Shown one piece after another: positions 44,343 to 57,603 of a DNA stretch of 64,000 nt; the first letter of the stretch is position 1, and each line of letters begins with the position of its first letter. The translations under genes were made by a program, and so were the position numbers. Under the pieces are notes generated by a model that saw only the letters and a list, made by a program, of their open reading frames with translations, ran no database searches and was not told the DNA's origin. The DNA is taken from the NCBI GenBank assembly GCA_964036275.1, contig OZ038433.1:12982446-13046445 (forward strand), written 5' to 3'. This DNA is from Litoditis marina (Eukaryota > Nematoda > Chromadorea > Rhabditida > Rhabditidae).

Positions 44343-45999
44343 CACTTCTGTAGTTCAGACAAGCACAGTACTAATCGTTCCACATGGGTTTCACGTGATA
44401 CAGAAACGCGTTTCCATACTTCTACGTGATAGCTAACAACTTTTGTAGATTCGAGGATTAAGCTTTCGTTCACAATTGAATTTTACTCTTGCAATACCGT
44501 ACCGTATTTTCAAATTTTTTTATTGAAAAATTGCATTCCATCGTTTTGGTCACAAGTATCGAAAATTTGATAGATAATAAGTCGTTGGGTCACATGTGTT
44601 GATAATCATTCTGTTTACGGTTTACCAAAAGATAACAGAAAGTGAAGAACTAACGTAATATCGATCGAAACTGGGTAAATACAGTCATTATCAGTCATCT
44701 ATATGAACCCGAAAACACTTATCTATTCTTCACTTTTTGTTACCTCTTCTTTATTCTTCTACATTGGAGTTTTTCGAATCGTTTGTACAACTTTTTCTCG
44801 ATGAAAACTTATTGAAAGTGGCTGTCGCAAGTGTGACTGCAAGATGGACCAATACAAGTACTATTCTACTTTCAGACACTATTTGACACTCCAATTTTGC
44901 TAATTTTTTGTGAAGAGTATTTTCTTCAATTATATTCATATCCTATATTTCATATTAAGAATCGTACAGCCGTCGAGCTTTTTTTGCGTTGTCAACTCCG
45001 TGATAAAATGATTTCATAGATAAGATGAATTCTAGAATCGAACGAAATTTTGATAGCTTTTTGCCTATTCCATCTTAACTTCAAAGGAACATTATGGTAT
45101 GATGACCTATTCAAAAACTATTCTCAGTATGAGTAACACATTCCCTTCTCACCACGCAAAAAACAACAACAAAATCATGATGACTAGGTTATAAAGTGAT
45201 ATAAATTCAACTCCCACTCATTTGAACGATTCAAAAACGTGCTATCCGTACATAGAGCACGTTAAGCCCACGTGAAAAGACGTGTAGTTTATAGTTAAAA
45301 CCCATATTATAATCAAACCCTTGAAAGGCTTCAATCAGGAATATCATGGCTGACTGATCTGCGTCTCCTCAAACATACGCTATTTCTTTATCCTCCGTCT
45401 CGCCAGCACTTCTCTTTTTTACAACGTATGTTGACACAAGGTTTTATATGTTCAATATTAACCACTAAATAGATACGTTCAAAAATAGGTTCAAGACATG
45501 TTTATTCACTTTCTGCAAACGGGTTGAGTTGCATTCTATCAATTAAACAGGTTTACAATCAATGTACAACGATGAGAGATCAGCAAAAATGATATGGCAG
45601 CAGATGAATGAACCATCAATAATGGTCATCGTCGATAATGTACATGGTTCATGTGTTTTCGCGTGAACCCAAAAATCATGTGAACAGAGTCAAACGTATC
45701 ATGTAAACGTTACACATGATCTAAACTAGAATCCCGAAATGGGAGCAAAAAATGAAACGTTGATTACAGGGTAAACAACAAAATTAACGAAATTTCCTAG
45801 AGTCTTTTCGACAAAATGAGAGGCTCTATTCGTTTTTCTGTGAACGTACTGAACTCGGAAAACTTTTTGAAAATTTTCGAACAAAAATGACACTCATCTT
45901 ATCAGGCAAAAACTACCTTTGCGAAAATCAAGAGCTGAACGAATATTAGTTTTCTGTGAGAGTAATGTTCGAGCTTTTTCTGTAGTCTGTAGTCTGCTG

Positions 46000-46894
46000 T
46001 TAGTCTCCGCAACAACAGTAGCAAATGCAGGCGGCACAGCAGACGAAAGTGAAGAAGAGAAAGACGACTGCCATGACAATCGAGGGAATGAACTGCAGTC
46101 GAAGGCAACACTCGCCGCTGCAACACTCGAAGTAGTAGATCATGTTGTGGGGGCCTGGAAGATGATTGTATAGTTCACGTGATTTTCACGTTATCTCAAA
46201 TTATTCACGTTATTTAAACGTGGAATCGCACGTCATCAACTACAACACTCAAAGTAGTAGATCATGTTGTGGGGACCTGAAATAGAAATAGGATTGAGTG
46301 CACGTCGTTTTCACGCCGAATGGTATAGTTCGCGTTATTTCCACGTGAACTTCTCATGTTTACGTAGGAACAAACGTGAACTGTGAAACGCGATGGTATT
46401 GCTCGTGAGACACTACTCAGAACAATTGGTGCCAATTTCCCACAAATGATCGAGCTACGAAAACGAGAGAGCAGTGAAGTCAATGAAGTCACAGACATCT
46501 GCGTCTCTCCGAACTGCACACTCTCTCGTCGCCGAGGCCGCCACAAAAGTAGCTGCCCAATTGGCTGAGAATTGTACGAGTCACCAGCGCACTGGTACAA
46601 CGCCGGAGGTCTTCGAATTCTAAACGTGACTATACTGTCAGTCAATCGCACAGTCACGTGAAACAAGTTAAACACAGCGGAACTCAGAAACGTGAAATGG
46701 CAAAGTCTACAATTCCTCATTAGATTGTTAACTTTACGTGAATATTCAATTTACTTATAGTATATCGTCTATGTCTTACATTGTGTTCCGTCGCAAACGT
46801 CGCTGACTTTGTACAACTCAATCTCGGATCGAACGAAAGAAATAAGAATAGAGGAGAATATTAGAAAAATAATCACTCTGGAGGTTGTTGACAT
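46000..46894 (-). CDS. Small Cys-rich type I membrane protein (Shisa/VOPP1-like), 89 aa, two exons
   Basis: Exons 46780-46894 and 46000-46154 join T to GC to give a Cys codon (270 nt in all). Seen: a signal peptide at about 1-23 (VIIFLIFSSILISFVRS), a short ectodomain with VCDGTQCPHNM and the paired-cysteine motif YYFECCSGECC, a membrane segment at about 62-80 and a tail of clustered cysteines (CCAACICYCCCGD). Signal peptide, Cys-rich head with CC pairs, then one TM is the pattern of Shisa-like/WBP1-VOPP1 adaptor proteins, which include nematode-specific small families. The tail cysteines could be palmitoylated (inference). The ATG lies 1 nt after TTTTTCAG, a textbook trans-splice acceptor. 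This gene has no long ORF in any single frame because both exons are short. Confidence 0.85.
46240..46276 (-). other. Partial copy of exon 2 of the 89-aa gene with its own acceptor
   Basis: TATTTCAG then GTCCCCACAACATGATCTAC repeats the exon 2 start with one early and a few later differences; the copy reads PHNMIYYFECCS and then TGA. It lies 122 bp upstream of the true exon in transcript order. Used as a last exon it would give a secreted, TM-less protein of about 50 aa (VPHNM... or CPHNM... depending on phase). Confidence 0.75.
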
Positions 46895-46905
46895 TCTGAA
46901 AAATC
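46895..46905 (-). promoter_or_regulatory. Trans-splice acceptor of the 89-aa gene
   Basis: On the minus strand GATTTTTCAG then A then the ATG at 46894. There is no room for a cis-spliced coding exon before this ATG, and the spacing fits spliced-leader addition. Confidence 0.6.
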
Positions 46906-47920
46906 ATAATTAGAACTTATGTGCTTCGAGGTGATCAAGAAAGTCTAATAAAAATATAAAACATTTTGCTATACAATAACATTGACTCGAGATTAGGGCT
47001 TGATAACTTCAAAAGTGTGAATCCAAAATCATCAACTCCTGCCGTTGATGGAAAATGGTCATATTTGATCCTATATTATTATAAATGGATACATATTAGG
47101 TTCAATCGTAGTATTAGCCAATAGAGATTGCAGAGAATACGATTGAAAGAATGCAGTATACTAGATAAGAAAGAGCTACAAAAAGGTTAAGGAAGTATAA
47201 AGCTGTCAAAATGTCAGAAGAACAAAAAATCCGTAATACGCCATGAGACATACTCATGAAGTGGCCTTTTTGTCAACACCTCTTTCCGTAAGAGAAAGTT
47301 GTACCTTAACCCTTACATTTTTTCGGCACATGAACATAGGTATAGGTTTATTTTACCTTATAATCTAGTACATCCCTAATGTCATACATAATGAATGAAT
47401 GAATGAATTTATTACGCAAATGAAGCGTGTGATAAGATAAACTGATAAAATGGAAAACATTGTCGAGATTGCAAAGACAGTATGGTTCAAACGCGGAAAG
47501 ATATTACAACAAGTTGGAGGCAAATTCTACACGGAACCGAAAACATAGGTAATATACAGTACAAGAATGGATAATATGGCAATAGTTACATCGTAAACAG
47601 TCAGTCAATACAGTACATATGGCACAATGTTATGTTATTATTCGTTTTAGCCCAGCAACTGAAAATGGCAAAGTCTCCTTTTTACTTAGTTGCTCTGTGC
47701 ACATTGTCTTCGTTTTACCTTCACCCCCACCCCTCGTAGTTATACATGATACCCTCTTATTGAACGTTAGGGATTAAACGTTAACTTTAGAAACACGTAA
47801 CATATATAACGGATGGGGAGAAACTGATAAGGTGGCGCTGTGCCCTTATATAGAGCACACTATCATGATTCCCAATTTCTGATACGAAACAACAGGTTTT
47901 TTCAATAAGAAATACATTTT
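46906..47920. other. No gene recognised
   Basis: AT-rich, with a GAATGAATGAATGAAT microrepeat near 47392. It could hold the promoter of the 89-aa gene near its right side; no motif stands out. Confidence 0.4.
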
Positions 47921-47924
47921 ATAG

Positions 47925-48106
47925 TCGTCGCGAATGGGAAAGCGGGAGGGTACTGTATATCTCAATTTTCACTGTGCCCGGACACATGTCTCCGATTTCA
48001 AAGCTTGCTTGCTATCGGCTCTTGTAGCGCAGTGGTTACCGCCTGGCCTGCGAATCTTTTGCTCGCAGGTTCAATTCCGGCGAGAGGCAGCAATTTATAA
48101 ATTTGG
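47925..48106 (+). repeat. tRNA-derived SINE-like repeat, second copy
   Basis: A-box-like TAGCGCAGTGGTTACCGC and B-box GGTTCAATTCC. It shares GCGGGAGGGTACTGTATATC and the AATTTATAAATTTGGCAC tail with 26870-27052. Confidence 0.6.
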
Positions 48107-48169
48107 CACTCACTATAGTGTACACTCAGTGGAGATCGAACTACGACTCCGACGAGAGACTTCCTATGG

Positions 48170-48409
48170 TTTGTTCCACTCATTTATCACCCTCTACAGT
48201 AATCTGCTAACTCTTCCAGGTCAAAGTTTGGTATATTAGCGTGTTCCGAACTCCTCAAAATGTTGATAGTGTCTTCTGCATGTTTACTACTACTAACTCT
48301 AAAAATTTGAAACCAAAGTATTGACTTTTTCATTAGAAAACACCCCCTTGAATAATTGACGGATCACTGTAGGAGTACATCGATTGGTGAAACAGACTAT
48401 ATACTTCGG
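48170..48409. mobile_element. TATAGTNTGTT MITE copy
   Basis: Near-identical interior to 3155-3390 (GGTCAAAGTTTGGTATATTAG). The left end is changed to TATGGTTTGTTCC. Confidence 0.65.
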
Positions 48410-48645
48410 ATATATATATTTGCTCAGGTATCTTGTTACAGTCATTTGGGATCTACGTTCAAAATGTACGTTTCGATTTCGACTAAAATACTTTGGCTGA
48501 TATGTTTGTATTTTAGAAGGGTTAGAAATAAAACTTATTTTGAGTGAGAAGTGACAGATATAGTATTCATATAACCAACAAAGCCAGCGAATAACTAAAT
48601 CGATTGCGTAATGGGGGACTAACGAGTTTTGATTGCTTGTCAACG

Positions 48646-49798
48646 TGAGAGAGTGTGTAGATCCAAGACACGCAGATGGAGAGAGTGTGTAGATCCAAGA
48701 CACGCAGATGGAGAGAGTGTGTAGATCCAAGACACGCAGATGGAGAGAGAGTGTAGATCCAAGACACGCAGATGGAGAGAGTGTGTAGATCCAAGACACG
48801 CAGATGGAGAGAGTGTGTAGATCCAAGACACGCAGATGGAGAGAGTGTGTAGATCCAAGACACGCAGATGGAGAGAGTGTGTAGATCCAAGACACGCAGA
48901 TGGAGAGAGTGTGTAGATCCAAGACACGCAGATGGAGAGAGTGTGTAGATCCAAGACACGCAGATGGAGAGAGTGTGTAGATCCAAGACACGCAGATGGA
49001 GAGAGTGTGTAGATCCAAGACACGCAGATGGAGAGAGTGTGTAGATCCAAGACACGCAGATGGAGAGAGTGTGTAGATCCAAGACACGCAGATGGAGAGA
49101 GTGTGTAGATCCAAGACACGCAGATGGAGAGAGTGTGTAGATCCAAGACACGCAGATGGAGAGAGTGTGTAGATCCAAGACACGCAGATGGAGAGAGTGT
49201 GTAGATCCAAGACACGCAGATGGAGAGAGTGTGTAGATCCAAGACACGCAGATGGAGAGAGTGTGTAGATCCAAGACACGCAGATGAAGAGAGTGTGTAG
49301 ATCCAAGACACGCAGATGGAGAGAGTGTGTAGATCCAAGACACGCAGATGAAGAGAGTGTGTAGATCCAAGACACGCAGATGGAGAGAGTGTGTAGATCC
49401 AAGACACGCAGATGGAGAGAGTGTGTAGATCCAAGACACGCAGATGGAGAGAGTGTGTAGATCCAAGACACGCAGAAGGAGAGAGTGTGTAGATCCAAGA
49501 CACGCAGATGGAGAGAGTGTGTAGATCCAAGACACGCAGATGAAGAGAGTGTGTAGATCCAAGACACGCAGATGGAGAGAGTGTGTAGATCCAAGACACG
49601 CAGATGGAGAGAGTGTGTAGATCCAAGACACGCAGATGGAGAGAGTGTGTAGATCCAAGACACGCAGATGGAGAGAGTGTGTAGATCCAAGACACGCAGA
49701 TGAAGAGAGTGTGTAGATCCAAGACACGCAGATGGAGAGAGTGTGTAGATCCAAGACACGCAGATGAAGAGAGTGTGTAGATCCAAGACACGCAGATG
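48646..49798. repeat. 32-bp minisatellite, ~36 units
   Basis: Unit GAGAGAGTGTGTAGATCC plus AAGACACGCAGATG, repeated with almost no change; rare variants are GATGAAGAG, GAAGGAG and one GAGAGAGAGTG. All three minus-strand frames are open through it because the unit has no stop in that direction and 32 is not a multiple of three, so the long ORFs here are by-products. Confidence 0.95.
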
Positions 49799-50534
49799 CG
49801 GTTATCGGTAATCTGCCTCGCTTCACAAAACGCAATCAAACTCAAAGGTACAATAATAATTAAAATGATATAGTACCTAACGAGGCAAGTTTGAATTAAA
49901 CAATCTCGTGTAAGCCGGAACTTCAACGATTTCGTGCTCTGATCAACATAATACAAATAATAAAAATTTCCTGTGTTTCTCCACGTTTCTTATAAGTGAA
50001 TCCTCAATTTTGTATAGATCTCTTGCTATTCTGCAGCCATAAAACTAAAACTCCACTACCGCGCACATGAATCTACAGCCAAGCGAAAAGTGAAACTCGC
50101 AAAATCAATTTTAGTGCGTTTTTATGAGCGCATCGTTCATTTTGGATAGATGTGGGTTTCTTCTGCAGCCATTTCAACCAAACTCCACTTCTCCCATTGA
50201 AATCAACAGTCACTTGAACTTGGAAATTCGAAAAGTGACTGAAACTATTAGAAAATTCCGGTGATGTGTTTATTGAACGTTTTAAATTAGTATATCCCTT
50301 ATTTTAAATACGGATGTGTCTTTCTTCTGCAGCCATTTCAACCGAAAACTCCACGCAACCCGAATTCGCCCTTCGAATTGTCTGAATTATTCATGAGAAC
50401 TGCTGCTGACAGCCGAGTTGGAACTGATTTCCCCACTTTATATGGGTTGTCAACTATTCAAGTAGAAAATAGACTGATATTTGCACAATTGCTTCATTCT
50501 CTTTCTTTTTTACGACAAATGCGCTCTCTCCCTA

Positions 50535-51298
50535 GACAAGTTTTTCTTTAGAAATGAGTTGAAACAGATTTCCCCACTTTATTCCAAAATAAGTTGTCAA
50601 CTATTGAAATAGTTTTGTTTCGAAATACACATTGCACAATTGCTTACAGTTCCAACAACACAATTCCAAGGCGGTTTTTACAACAAATTTAGACTTTAAA
50701 AATGTTTATACACGATCGATTTGGTTCAATATTTGAAGTATTTGGGAACGGCGGACTTGGAACTGATTTTCGTCACTTTAAGCCAGAATGGCTTGTCAAC
50801 TATTTAAGTAGAAAATAGACTGCCGTTTGCGCGATTTCTTTATTCTGTCTTTTTTTACGACAATAGCGTCCTCTCCCTAGACAAGTTTTTCTTTAGAAAT
50901 GAGTTAAAACAGATTTCCCCACTTTATTCCAAAATAAGTTGTCAACTATTGAAATAGTTTTGTTTCGAAATACACATTGCACAATTGCTTACAGTTCCAA
51001 CAACACAATTCCAAGGCGGTTTTTACAACAAATTTAGACTTTAAAAATGTTTATACACGATCGATTTGGTTCAATATTTGAAGTATTTGGGAACGGCGGA
51101 CTTGGAACTGATTTTCGTCACTTTAAGCCAGAATGGCTTGTCAACTATTTAAGTAGAAAATAGACTGCCGTTTGCGCGATTTCTTTATTCTGTCTTTTTT
51201 TACGACAATAGCGTCCTCTCCCTAGACAAGTTTTTCTTTAGAAATGAGTTGAAACAGATTTCTCCACTTTATTCCAAAATAAGTTGTCAACTATTGAA
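50535..51298. repeat. 345-bp tandem duplication
   Basis: The segment from GACAAGTTTTTCTTTAG at 50535 recurs at 50880 and again, truncated, at 51225. The two full units are almost identical. A diverged copy precedes them (about 50340-50534, with TTGTCAACTATTCAAGTAG). The third unit ends where a MITE (51300-51535) begins. Confidence 0.85.
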
Positions 51299-51299
51299 A

Positions 51300-51535
51300 T
51301 ATACTCCGTTCCACCAATCAGTGACTTTCTACAGTAATCTTTGGAATCTTCAAGGCAATTTATTCAATCAACAAACAGACTTTTAGCTTCACTGTTTTCT
51401 GTGCCTATAGTAACCACTGTATAAAACAGAATCACAAAGTTCAAACTATTTATAATATCTACAAGATATGAATAATGTACTTGAAAAATCTACAATCTTA
51501 CTGTAGAGGGCTATTGTTGCGTGAAACAGACTATA
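51300..51535. mobile_element. TATAGTNTGTT MITE copy at the end of the 345-bp repeat
   Basis: Ends TATACTCCGTTCCACC and GTGAAACAGACTATAG. It interrupts the third 345-bp unit. Confidence 0.65.
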
Positions 51536-51999
51536 GACTGCTAGTAACTTGTTTAGTCACGTGAAACCTGTCGATGACAGCGAAAACTAGGAAGTTTCGA
51601 CGTTTCTTCACGTTTCACGACTATTTCTCCCTCTAGATTTTCACTAGAGAAGTTTTCACTTTACGAATGTTTTAAGTGAACGCTTGTGAAACGATTCGAA
51701 AGTTCTTTCCCTTATGTATTACTTACTTTTCCATCTGGTAAACATTATTGCACCTGTAATGCAATTCACGTGATTCACGCGGTGTCACGTGATGTTCGAG
51801 TGTTTTCGAGTGTGTCACGTGCTTCACGTGTTTTTCGAGTGTCTGGCCAATAGTTTGTATTTGGGGAAGATTTCGCGAGTCTCGCCTGAATAAACATAAC
51901 ATTCAATCGATGTAGCTCATCTTCCCTCAGATATTTTTCGTCGATTTTTTGTTTTCAATTTATGTGTATTGAAAAATAATATAACTTTAGATAACCAAT

Positions 52000-54150
52000 T
52001 TTTTCACTACAGCTTCGCAGATAATTCATTTCGAGCTCATTCTTAACCTACTAATCGTATTATTTCACTTTCTTTTGTGGTAAACTGACATAACAGAGAA
52101 ACTTATTATAAACCGTGTTTGAACTATTTTAGTGTTAGGAAATCTACCTTCTGACGTTTCCAAAGCTTTCTCTCATTAGTACTACTAGATGTTATGCAGT
52201 TATTGACAATTCACATGTTTACTTGCATTTCAATTACGTTGTTCATTAATAATAAATTTGGCATAAAATTAGTTATTCTGGCTAAATACTACTTGATTTC
52301 CAAACTTACTATTCGATTGTTTGAAAATTACTAAATACTTAAAGTCAACTCTACTGAAAAGCTATGATTTCGATCACAATTTTTGTTTAATAATAATAAT
52401 TCATGTGTTCATATTGTTTTTTTTTGTTTTGTTTCTGATATTTTTAGTGATTAAACTATTCTATAATTCATAGACCCAAGCCTTGACCTCGTTTTTACAA
52501 TTTAGCTATTCCGGCTAACTATTATTTGATTCCGTGTTCGAAATAAGGCGAGTAGCTCTAGCCAACTTCCTGTGCTAATGCACTCCCCCGAGAACACCGA
52601 TTGGTATAGTCCGCGCCATTTCCACTCAGAATTTGGCGGTATGCCAAGGAATTTTATAGTATTTTTCTATCAGGTTAGGACTATTCGAGAAAAAAATCGA
52701 TATTACCATAAGTGGTTTTCCACCATTTTTATAGTATGTGAACAAAAAGGCTCTCTATAAAACGGAAGTTTTGTATAAAAAACAGTCGACCAAAATTTTA
52801 TTATGAAACCAGAGTTCTTGTCAAACCTACGTCGACTTATTTTGCAATCTATCAACATTCTTACAATTTTTCGACAGTTGAACAGAATCGATTTTTCTTA
52901 ATATAACATGAGAAAAATGGATCGACAGAATATGTGTTTCTGCATCACTTTGAATGGGGATAAATGGTTTGAGGCATCGAAATTGAGCATTTGTCGAGGT
53001 AATTAACAAAAAATCGACTTGAAATTTTGTAACATTTTCAAGCAAGATCACAATAATAGCAGAATTCGATCAAATCAGATGGAGATTTCTCTGCTTGCAA
53101 ATAGGTAGGCCATGAGGTCAGTCGCTTTCAGACGCTTTTTCAGACGCAAGCATTTGCTGAATTGCTCAACAATTAACAGAAAAAAAACTTCCTAAATTTA
53201 AAGTTTAGTTAGGGATATGAGGTAACTATCCCAACAATTGATAAATCCTGACAACGAATAAAAAGTACTAAAACATATACCACCTAGTTATTTGTATTTG
53301 CATACTATTTCTCGGTTTTCTTGGTGAGAAAACGCATGTTGCCTACCAATTTTGGGGTTTGCATTTTTCTTTGAATCATTTTTTCTGGTGTTAATTGGGT
53401 GCAAATCACCTCTCTCCGCCACACTCTCTCCCTAACGAAATTCAGCTGAGAGCAGTCTGAAACTTGTGACCAATTTGCGAAATTACAGCTTTTCGAAAAA
53501 ACATTCAATATGTTATTTCACAAAAAACTTTTATTTTTGGGCTGTATTTATGTTTTAGCTTCGCAGATTTTTCCTGCTGTGTCAGAAAAAGTTCTCCCTG
53601 GCAATGATTTTTTTTCTAAAATTTGTTCTGTTTTGTTGCATTAGGTTGCTTTTCCTACAATTATGAGTTTTATATAAATTTTGAATTAAATATTTCAAAC
53701 TGCAACGAAAAGTATCCAGTTCTTAGGCCATATTTTGTGCAAAATTTTCAATTTCCTTCCTAATATAACCTATTTTGCAGAATTTTAAAATTTCTAAGAA
53801 ATGCAGTGAGGTGAACTGAGATTCACGCTGAACTAACGTTTAGCTCACTTAGAAATCTCGGAATGTTTGAGTGAATTCTTTGTAATGCTGCCACATATAG
53901 GTCTTTCAAAAATAAAACTTTATTCCGTATAAGAACATCCTTCTAGCTCACTTCTAGCCTATTCCACAACTTCCCGACTTTGGGTTTTTTCTGATATGAG
54001 ATTATTAATGATTAATCACTTGAATAGTGAATGTTCTAACCAAAAAAATATCTAAATGTGTTCAAAATAAACTTTTCAACTTAGACGTTTTGTATCAAAC
54101 TACTAATAATGTTAATGTTTCACCAAGATACATATTTAATATGATTACAA
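52000..54150. other. AT-rich stretch with no recognisable gene
   Basis: Only short ORFs and no chain of exons with matching phases. A MITE-like end (TATAGTCCGCGCCATTTCC) is at 52604 without a clear partner. I see nothing else. Confidence 0.5.
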
Positions 54151-54239
54151 ACATATAAGTGGGTTGTAGCCACTCGTTCCTCCTGATATTTCCACTTGAA
54201 AATATGCTTGCCGCTCGGGCATTGTGTGTCCTGTTTTCA

Positions 54240-55500
54240 CTCCTGCAAAAGACATTCAAATTAGCCCATTCAACCCCTCGAACGAGAGTGAATATCTCTC
54301 TCTATCTCTCTACACTCTCCCTCTCTCTATTTCTCTCTTTTTGCTCTCTCTCTCTCTCAATACCCATTTCTCTCTTTAACTCTCTCTCTCTCCTTACCTC
54401 TGTTTCTCTCTCTCTATCTCTCTGCAAAAGACATTCAAATTAACCCATTCAACCCCTCGAACGAGAGTGAATATCTCTCTCTATCTCTCTACACTCTCCC
54501 TCTCTCTATTTCTCTCTTTTTGCTCTCTCTCTCTCTCAATACCCATTTCTCTCTTTAACTCTCTCTCTCTCCTTACCTCTGTTTCTCTCTCTCTATCTCT
54601 CTGCAAAAGACATTCAAATTAACCCATTCAACCCCTCGAACGAGAGTGAATATCTCTCTCTATCTCTCTACACTCTCCCTCTCTCTATTACTCTCTTTTT
54701 TCTCTCTCTCTCTCTCTCAATACCCATTTCTCTCTTTAACTCTCTCTCTCTCCTTACCTCTGTTTCTCTCTCTCTATCTCTCTGCAAAAGACATTCAAAT
54801 TAACCCATTCAACCCCTCGAACGAGAGTGAATATCTCTCTCTATCTCTCTACTCTCTCCCTCTCTCTATTTCTCTCTTTTTGCTCTCTCTCTCTCCATAC
54901 CCATTTCTCTCTTTATCTCTCTCTCTCTCTCTCCTTACCTCTGTTTCTCTCTCTCTCTATCTCTCTGCAAAAGACATTCAAATTAACCCATTCAACCTGG
55001 AACGAGAGTGGTTATCCCTCTCTATCTCTATTTCTCTACCTTTTCTTTTTCTCCATCCTTCTATCCTTCTCTTTCGCTCTCTCTCTCTCTCTCTGTTCCC
55101 ATATTATATATCTCTCTCTTGCTCTATCTATCTCCATATCTCTCGCTCTCTCTGTTCCCATATTATCTCACTCTCTCCACTCTTTCTCTCCCCATCACCA
55201 TATTTCTCTGTCTCTACCTCTCTCTCTCTCTTTATCTATAACTCTCTCCTTTCCTGTCTTTCCCTCTCTCTCTATCTCTATGCAAGAGACATTCAAATTA
55301 ACCCATTAAAGTCCTAGAACGAGAGTGTTTATCCCTCTCTATTTCTCTACTCTTTCTCTCCCTATTTCTCTCTTCTCTCTCTCCATTTCTCCTTCTTCTT
55401 CCGTCTCTCTCTCTCCCCCATCTCTCTCTCTCTCTCCTTTCGTCTCTATCTCTCTCTTTCCCTCCCCCCTCCCTCTCTGCAAAAGACATTCAAATTAACC
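54240..55500. repeat. ~180-bp pyrimidine-rich satellite, 4-6 units
   Basis: Each unit starts GCAAAAGACATTCAAATTA (near 54245, 54423, 54602, 54783, 54967, then degenerate near 55281 and 55476), followed by ACCCATTCAACC and a CT-rich body. Three units are nearly identical. The Ser/Leu-rich ORFs across it are artefacts. Confidence 0.85.
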
Positions 55501-56639
55501 CATTCAACCTGGAACGCGAGTTGTTATTTCCTCTGTTATTTCTATATGAAATCAGTAGTATTCTCTCCCCAGAAAGAATTACAGGTAAGCAAATGTCACG
55601 TAAACGTGAAAAACATGTACGTGTTACGTTTTCTACTGTGTTTTACACGTCTCACGTTTTTGTAGTTTGGTCGGGTCCAATATCTAACGCAAAACGGAAT
55701 AGACGTAAAATACTTTTATCAATCTGCACTTTATCAATTTTTCTCCTTCGTAGGTTTTCGTTATGTGAACTAAACGTTTTAAGATGTTTTTAGTTTGTAA
55801 TAATAGTTTTTAGATACCTACACGCCTTACGTGATTGAACTAAGGAATAATGACAATATGTTCCACCACTACTAATAATAATAAGTATTAAAGTTTTCAT
55901 CTTTCGGTTTTTATGTGGTTTATAATAATTGGTTTTTGTTATTTGAAGGTTTTTATAATTTTATAATTACCAAGAATGTTTTATGACACAGTCGCAGCCG
56001 CAAAATCTGATGAACACATGGAAAAACGGAGCATCCTTTTAACTGATGAGCACATATTTGATGTCGTTTTGGGGTAATATAGCTTTCTGTTTACTAAAAT
56101 TAAAGAATATTGAAAAACACTTTTTTAAAACATACAAAGTACGCTCAAAATTTTCTCAACCAACTTTCAGCTGAACTGGGCATGATTCATTCTGATCTAT
56201 TTTAGCACCACGTAGAGTTCACGTAGAAAAAAGTTCACGTGCATTTTCACGTAAAATGGCGTGTTTGGGGCTATGTCTGCTTTCTTTTTTTTAACATGAA
56301 AGAATACTGGAAAACAGAGATTTTCTCACAAATCCTTCAGAACTTATTTTAATTTTTTTCCATTTAACGTTTAGCCGTAGGGTTGACGTAGGAAGATATT
56401 AGTTAACGTGACCTTTCCCGTTAGATTGATAAAAATGTTGTTTGATTACTACAGTACATTACTAAGTAGTTCAGAATGATGATAAACTTAACAGTGAGAT
56501 AGAAAACTTTCTGGTTAAATTTCATGACATCTTTCGAGTCAAAAGATATTTTTATCTACTTGGCCTCACTTCTGACATTCAGGGAATCACAGCACTTTTA
56601 ATCTGATCCAATACTTGACAGACTTCAGTCGAGCCCTCT
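55501..56639. other. No gene recognised between the two pyrimidine tracts
   Basis: Short ORFs only. Several CACGTAAA/TTCACGTG-like words occur, as they do across the window's noncoding DNA; nothing else is seen. Confidence 0.4.

Positions 56640-57603
<964 letters not shown>

Noticed and set aside
44751..44939. 62-aa minus-strand ORF as first exon of the gene at 41552-43860
   Set aside because: A donor after SSRK would give the right phase, but the codons are AT-rich like intron and there is no supporting motif. Kept only as a weak candidate.
48646..49798. CRISPR array
   Set aside because: Direct tandem units with no variable spacers; eukaryotic minisatellite.
48299..49956. Three overlapping minus-strand ORFs of 422-495 aa
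   Set aside because: They are the 32-bp minisatellite read in each frame; all give the same peptide cycle.
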